Shown piece after piece: positions 59,792 to 64,000 of a stretch of DNA of 64,000 nt; position 1 is the first letter of the stretch; every line of letters begins with the position of its first letter. Source of the DNA: Alteribacter lacisalsi (lineage in GTDB: Bacteria > Bacillota > Bacilli > Bacillales > Salisediminibacteriaceae). The stretch is from contig NZ_PDOF01000003.1 in assembly GCF_003226345.1 (NCBI RefSeq), forward strand, positions 62,001-126,000. The letters run 5' to 3'. The notes below the pieces were generated by a model. It was not told where the DNA came from. It searched no databases and saw only the letters and a list, made by a program, of their open reading frames with translations. Position numbers and translations under genes: made by a program.

Positions 59792-60847
59792 ATGCTTTTT
59801 ACCTGGATTCCCCGCATTCTTGTCTTTGGCGGCATCCCGCTCGTCGCCCTTACCGACCTGCTCGGATTGAATGTGAACCTGAAATTTGCCCTGTGTGCCA
59901 TAACGATCGTCGGCCTCGCCGTTTACATGGGCCGGGCCACCGACAGCGTCTCCATACACACCGGCCCCCGGATCGGCGGCATCCTTAACGCCACGTTCGG
60001 TAATGCCGTCGAACTCATCATCTCTATCTTTTCCCTAAAAGCCGGATTCATCACCATCGTACTTGCATCCATGGCAGGAGCCATTATCGGAAACCTGCTT
60101 CTTGTAGCAGGCCTCTCCTTCCTGATCGGCGGCATCCTTCATAAACGCCAGCAGTTCAACATCTTTGACGCAAGGTTTCACGTGGGCATGCTCATGTTCG
60201 GCATCATCGTGGCCTTCGTCATCCCACGGGTATTCAATCTGGACGGCGTCGGTCAGGACGGATTCATTCTCAGTGTGGCCATATCCATAATCCTGATCAT
60301 TCTGTACATCCTGGGCATCTACTTCCGCCTGTTTGCGCAGCGCGGCGCCTATCCAGTTGACGAAGAATCCGAGAACAAGGAGGACGCCGAGTGGTCGAAG
60401 AAAAAATCCATCGGTGTACTCATCGCGGCAACGGTCGGCGTCGGCTACATAAGCGAAAACCTCGTCGGTACCTTTGAAGAAGTAGTCGCCAGCTTCGGTT
60501 TCAGCGAAGTGTTTATCGGCATCATCCTGATCGCCATTATCGGAAACGCCGCCGAAAACGCTTCCGCCGTCTACATGGCCTACCTGAACAAAATCGAAGT
60601 CAGCATTGAAATCGCCATCGGTTCATGCATCCAGATCGCCATGTTCGTGCTGCCTGTACTCGTCCTGCTCTCCTTCGCACTCGGCACACCTATGCCGCTC
60701 GTCTTCTCCTTTCAGGAACTCATCGCCATGGTCCTCGCCGCCTTCCTTACCATCGTGATTATCAACGACGGCGACACCAACTGGTTCGAAGGCGCAACCC
60801 TCCTCGCCGCCTACCTGATCATGGGCATCGGCTTCTTCCTTCTTTAG
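59792..60847 (+). CDS. cax: Calcium/proton antiporter (CAX family)
   Basis: A 351-residue protein with about eleven membrane helices that exports Ca2+ in exchange for H+. The two alpha repeats typical of CAX are NATFGNAVELIISIFSLKAG and IIGNAAENASAVYMAYLNK, each with the key Glu. Related to YfkE/ChaA. ATG 59792 follows GGAGGTG. Codons end in C far more often than in its neighbours, and it interrupts the conserved his-yvoF order on the opposite strand. Confidence 0.93.
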   Translation: MLFTWIPRILVFGGIPLVALTDLLGLNVNLKFALCAITIVGLAVYMGRATDSVSIHTGPRIGGILNATFGNAVELIISIFSLKAGFITIVLASMAGAIIGNLLLVAGLSFLIGGILHKRQQFNIFDARFHVGMLMFGIIVAFVIPRVFNLDGVGQDGFILSVAISIILIILYILGIYFRLFAQRGAYPVDEESENKEDAEWSKKKSIGVLIAATVGVGYISENLVGTFEEVVASFGFSEVFIGIILIAIIGNAAENASAVYMAYLNKIEVSIEIAIGSCIQIAMFVLPVLVLLSFALGTPMPLVFSFQELIAMVLAAFLTIVIINDGDTNWFEGATLLAAYLIMGIGFFLL

Positions 60848-60914
60848 GGAAAGAAAAGCATGCCCTTTTTCACCCCGGTTCCGACACCCGCTCAACGGTC
60901 TGAAACCACAGAAA

Positions 60915-60943
60915 CCCCCGGCAGAAATAAAGACTGCCGGGGG
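60915..60943. terminator. Terminator between cax and yvoF
   Basis: Strong stem CCCCCGGCAG / CTGCCGGGGG with a nine-base loop. The minus-strand flank is T-rich (TTTCTG...). It probably serves both converging genes. Confidence 0.8.
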
Positions 60944-60948
60944 CCATA

Positions 60949-61479
60949 CTACGATTCCCTGTTTTCTTTTTCCGGCAGCACAGACGCTTCCATCTCCGCC
61001 TTTGTTTTTATAATCTGCATCGGATTGCCGCCCACAAAAGCTCCAGGCGGGACGTCTTTATGAACAAGGGTGGCGGCACCGACAACTGCTCCGTCCCCAA
61101 TTGTCACGCCGGGAAGAATGGTCGTATTGGCACCGATCAGCACTTCCGAGCCGATATTCACCTCGCCGAGACGATACTCTTTTATCAAATATTCGTGAGC
61201 AAGAATGGTGGTGTTGTATCCGATCACGGAGTTGCGGCCGATCCTGATCTTTTCAGGAAACATCACGTCCATCATGACCATCAGCGCCACGCTTGTTTCC
61301 TTCCCAACATCCATACCAAGAAACGTCCGGTACAGCCAGCTTTTCATACCGAGAAATGGGGTATAGCGGGCAAGCTGAATGACGACGAAGTTTTTTACTA
61401 CTTTAAGAAAAGGAACTGTTTTGTACACATGCCAGAGTGAATTGGCTGTTTTTACAGGGTAGCGCTCGGTTTTCCTCAT
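60949..61479 (-). CDS. Left-handed beta-helix acyltransferase (YvoF)
   Basis: A 176-residue hexapeptide-repeat transferase. Repeats are visible from about 75: IRIGRNSVIGYNTTILAHEY, VNIGSEVLIGANTTILPGVTIGDGAVVGAATLVHKD, and then the usual exit PPGAFVGGNPMQII. It likely acetylates a sugar or similar acceptor. ATG 61479 follows AAGGAG. Placed as in B. subtilis between ppaX and the his operon. Confidence 0.9.
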   Translation of the reverse strand: MRKTERYPVKTANSLWHVYKTVPFLKVVKNFVVIQLARYTPFLGMKSWLYRTFLGMDVGKETSVALMVMMDVMFPEKIRIGRNSVIGYNTTILAHEYLIKEYRLGEVNIGSEVLIGANTTILPGVTIGDGAVVGAATLVHKDVPPGAFVGGNPMQIIKTKAEMEASVLPEKENRES

Positions 61480-61527
61480 CGCTTTTCTCCTTCGCTTTAT
61501 CGTCCCCGCTGTCAGGGCACCGGTGTC

Positions 61528-62220
61528 TTATCCCCGTTTACCTGCGTGAACATGCAGAATGTCGAGAAGGTCCTTCATCGTCTCAAGCATCACATCGGGC
61601 TCGTATGTTTCAATGTACTCCCGTCCTTTTACGGACCAGGCCACACCGGCCGTTTTTGTCCCGGTATTTTTACCGCCCAGTATATCGTGGTGGCTGTCGC
61701 CTACCATCACGGCACGATCTGCGGTGCTGCCGAGAGCGGCAAGCGCTTTTTCCAGCGGCTCAGGGTGCGGCTTGTAGTTTTCCACATCATCGAGAGCGAC
61801 AACGACATCAAAAAAACGGTCAAGCCCCATCAGCTTCAGTCCTTTTACTGCCGTATCATGACGCTTTGTCGTCACAATCGCCATATTGTATCCCTGCCGG
61901 TGAAGAAGGTCAACGGTTTCGTAAACACCTTCATATTCCCTGACAAGCTCATCATGCTTTTCAAGGTTAAACGTCCGGTACGTATGGCTCATTTCCTCAA
62001 CCCGGTCCGGGTCAAGATTGTGAAATGTTTCAGAAAGAGGAGGCCCAATAAAATGGATGACATCCTTCTCTTCATATTCACCGGGATAGTACTGCTCCAT
62101 CGTGTGCATGAAGGAGGCGACAATCAGATCAACCGTGTTGATGAGTGTGCCATCCAGATCAAATAGGATCGTATCAATATTTGAGAGAGCCCCTGTGGAG
62201 CTGTTATCATTTGCTGTCAT
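61528..62220 (-). CDS. ppaX: Pyrophosphatase PpaX (HAD family)
   Basis: A 230-residue HAD hydrolase. Motif [11 protein letters not shown] with both catalytic Asp, motif II VTTKRH, motif III Lys in [11 protein letters not shown] and motif IV VGDSHHD. In B. subtilis PpaX removes pyrophosphate formed when HprK dephosphorylates Ser-HPr/Crh. ATG 62220 follows AAAAGGATG; the longer frame runs into yvoD. A 20-residue polar N-terminal tail ([10 protein letters not shown]) precedes the fold. Confidence 0.93.
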   Translation of the reverse strand: MTANDNSSTGALSNIDTILFDLDGTLINTVDLIVASFMHTMEQYYPGEYEEKDVIHFIGPPLSETFHNLDPDRVEEMSHTYRTFNLEKHDELVREYEGVYETVDLLHRQGYNMAIVTTKRHDTAVKGLKLMGLDRFFDVVVALDDVENYKPHPEPLEKALAALGSTADRAVMVGDSHHDILGGKNTGTKTAGVAWSVKGREYIETYEPDVMLETMKDLLDILHVHAGKRG

Positions 62221-62324
62221 GGTAATCATCCTTTTAAATTCATTTATCTGCCGAAGTTGCACTGCATGCCGGACGTCGCTTTCTGCAGCGATGCCGAAAC
62301 TGACATTTACAGTGAACAAGTTTA

Positions 62325-63290
62325 TCAGACGCTGGTGTCTGATCCCCATTCTTTGTTATTGTGCTGCTCCTGCTTTTTTTCAATGCGGTTCCAGAAAAAT
62401 GCCACCGCAACGGTCAGAAGAATCGCCGTTACCAGCCGGATTAACAGCAGCGGCCATAAAGGAATCCCAAGAGGAGCAAAAATTAATGTATCCTCTATGA
62501 CGGCATGACAGGCTACCAGGAAGATAAATACCAGGTACAGATCCTTTTTCCGCACGCCGTCTTCCTTTACCGCCTGAATCATCACACCGGCACCGTAGGC
62601 AAGACCGAATACAAGGCCCGCCGCCAGAGTGGTGCTCGTATTTTCCCGGATTCCGAGAACTTTCGTAAATGGGCTCATCCATTTTGAAAAGACGTCAAGC
62701 CATTTCAGATCCTTCATGATCTGAATGAAAATCATAATCGGGATCACGATGGCTGCGAGCTGGATGATACCGAAAAAGGCACTCTCCACTCCCTGCAGCA
62801 CCACTGCCCACATACCTGCCGGCTCATCACGTGTCATACCGCCGGCAAAACCGTACCGGGCTGTCTCGCCTCCGCCCTGCCAGACGAGGTGGATCACCCA
62901 GGCCGACAGAATGGCAAGACCGATCCGGACAAGCAGGACAACCCATATTTTCAGGCCGACTTTTTTTGCTACGGCCGATTCAACAATCAGATTATGTGAA
63001 AATGACAGCATCACTGCCAGAATAAACACTTCTTTTACCGTCAGGTCCATCGTAAGGATGGCCCCAATTGCCGCATAAAGATTGAGCAGATTCCCAAGCA
63101 CAAGCGGGATCGCCGCTTCCCCGGAGAGCCCGATCGCCCCCATCAGCGGGGAAAGAAGCCTGACCAGCCAGTCCATCAGCGGTGTATGGCTGATAATCGT
63201 GACGATCAGTGTAATCGGAAAAATAATCTTTCCGAGTGTCCACGATGTCTGAAGGCCGACTATCAGCCCCCGTTTCAATGTTGCAAGCAA
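62325..63290 (-). CDS. Nucleoside recognition/gate membrane protein (YvoD-like)
   Basis: A 321-residue membrane protein with about eight helices and two Gate (nucleoside-recognition) halves, including [25 protein letters not shown] and [24 protein letters not shown]. Transport role unknown. TTG 63290 follows AAAGGGGCGG and is the only well-placed start. Gene order lgt-yvoD-ppaX is that of B. subtilis. Confidence 0.88.
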   Translation of the reverse strand: MLATLKRGLIVGLQTSWTLGKIIFPITLIVTIISHTPLMDWLVRLLSPLMGAIGLSGEAAIPLVLGNLLNLYAAIGAILTMDLTVKEVFILAVMLSFSHNLIVESAVAKKVGLKIWVVLLVRIGLAILSAWVIHLVWQGGGETARYGFAGGMTRDEPAGMWAVVLQGVESAFFGIIQLAAIVIPIMIFIQIMKDLKWLDVFSKWMSPFTKVLGIRENTSTTLAAGLVFGLAYGAGVMIQAVKEDGVRKKDLYLVFIFLVACHAVIEDTLIFAPLGIPLWPLLLIRLVTAILLTVAVAFFWNRIEKKQEQHNNKEWGSDTSV

Positions 63291-63390
63291 CCAGACCGCC
63301 CCTTTCTATTACACATTTCGCCTCACTTAACATTATCATAAAGCCGCCCTTCCATAAAGGAGGAAGGAAACTGCCTCAAATTGAGTCAGA

Positions 63391-63430
63391 CTCAGCGGTG
63401 CCCGCGGAAAGCGTCCGTCTGGAGCGGTTT
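63391..63430. repeat. GC-rich intergenic repeat, copy G (fragment)
   Basis: CTCAGCGGTGCCCGCGGAAA followed by GCGTCCGTCTGGAGCGG matches the end of copies B and F only. Confidence 0.55.
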
Positions 63431-63442
63431 TATATCAACGAA

Positions 63443-63474
63443 GAAGCCGGAGCTTTTTTACTGTGCCCCGGCTT
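63443..63474 (-). terminator. Terminator-like hairpin after lgt
   Basis: Minus-strand stem AAGCCGGGGC / GCTCCGGCTT. T-run is short, so strength is uncertain. Confidence 0.6.
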
Positions 63475-63479
63475 GCTGG

Positions 63480-64000
63480 TTATTTTTTCTTTTTCGTTCC
63501 TTTTTTGTCTGAAGCTGCAGGTGAGCGTTCTTCGTCAAGATACCGCCTGTCGGCGAGCCCCTGCTTCCTGCGATAGATGATCAGGGCAATCGCGCCAATG
63601 ATCAGCACAATTGAAATCACCTGGGCAGTTCTGAGAACACCGAAAATCATCAGACTGTCTGTTCTTAGTCCCTCGATAAACAGGCGGCCGAAGGAATACC
63701 AGATTACGTAGGTCATGAACATTTCGCCGCGTCTCATATTAACCCGTCGGAGATAAAGCAGGAGTGCTACACCGGCAAAACTCCACAGGGATTCATACAG
63801 AAAAGTCGGGTGGTAGTATGTACCGTCAATATTCATCCCATTAATAATAAACTCCGGAATCATAAGGCTCTCAAGAAACGAGCGTGATACTTCCCCTCCG
63901 TGAGCTTCCTGGTTTACAAAGTTGCCCCAGCGGCCGATTGCCTGCCCAAGGAGAATCCCGGGTGCCGCCACGTCCGCTATTTTCCAGAAGGAAAGGCCCC
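63480..64000 (-). CDS. lgt: Prolipoprotein diacylglyceryl transferase (partial, C-terminal part)
   Basis: The frame runs off the right edge, so only about 173 C-terminal residues are seen. [21 protein letters not shown] is the Lgt signature around the essential Arg, and [11 protein letters not shown] and [14 protein letters not shown] are the later conserved loops. It transfers diacylglycerol to the lipobox Cys of prolipoproteins. The C-terminal tail is very basic (KKGTKKKK). Confidence 0.95.
   Translation of the reverse strand, partial: GLSFWKIADVAAPGILLGQAIGRWGNFVNQEAHGGEVSRSFLESLMIPEFIINGMNIDGTYYHPTFLYESLWSFAGVALLLYLRRVNMRRGEMFMTYVIWYSFGRLFIEGLRTDSLMIFGVLRTAQVISIVLIIGAIALIIYRRKQGLADRRYLDEERSPAASDKKGTKKKK

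Overview
The window looks like a chromosomal segment of a low-to-mid GC, endospore-forming Bacillaceae member. Evidence: CotF-type coat proteins, Crh (an HPr paralogue with Gln15), CggR, a CtsR-type box at clpP, a FadR operator matching the Bacillus consensus, an S-box riboswitch, strong AGGAGG ribosome binding sites, and gene order closely following the B. subtilis stretch from yusD to lgt. Proteins are rather acidic and the surface protein is very acidic, so a salt- or alkali-adapted relative is possible, but I cannot name genus or species.

Left part (1-10 kb): an S-box riboswitch fires leftward out of the window, followed by an SCP2-like gene, an MFS transporter, a YusG-like gene, gcvH, an ArsC/Spx-fold gene, a 51-residue unknown gene and the beta-oxidation operon fadN-fadA-fadE under a consensus FadR operator. 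Two CotF-like coat genes follow.

Middle-left accessory part (10-27 kb): an acetate-type sodium symporter with its DUF4212 partner and a third small membrane protein behind a cre-like site; an ICMT-like methyltransferase; an XRE/cupin regulator whose promoter carries a FadR-like box; a PH-like membrane protein; a 1318-residue secreted 5'-nucleotidase with three CWB2 anchors; galU-ugd (UDP-glucuronate synthesis); a lone extra SecY; an FbpA-like mini protein; a V4R-coil-STAS protein; a secreted NlpC/P60 hydrolase with a SigD-like promoter; and an SDR enzyme. The nucleotidase and galU both have TTAACA-like repeats at 10-11 bp spacing upstream, suggesting a PhoP-controlled phosphate-starvation/envelope locus.

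Middle-right conserved part (27-45 kb): tmRNA and smpB, with a Cys-rich copper-binding gene wedged before rnr, then est, secG, a hydrolase, a Gfo/Idh/MocA oxidoreductase, and the glycolytic operon cggR-gapA-pgk-tpiA-gpmI-eno with a clear CggR operator, preceded by a glutaredoxin-like gene and sigL (sigma-54). clpP lies divergently.

Right part (46-64 kb): yvcI-rapZ-yvcK-whiA-crh, trxB, a TPR protein, the histidine operon hisZGDBHAFI with tight translational coupling, and yvoF-ppaX-yvoD-lgt (lgt cut by the window end). A C-rich calcium/proton antiporter gene on the opposite strand splits his from yvoF.

Several kinds of intergenic repeat are scattered through the window: a GC-rich element of about 110 bp (about seven full or partial copies), an AT-rich TAGCGGATAA element, and a GGGGACGGTTCT cluster. 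No CRISPR array, rRNA, tRNA, prophage or transposase gene was seen.
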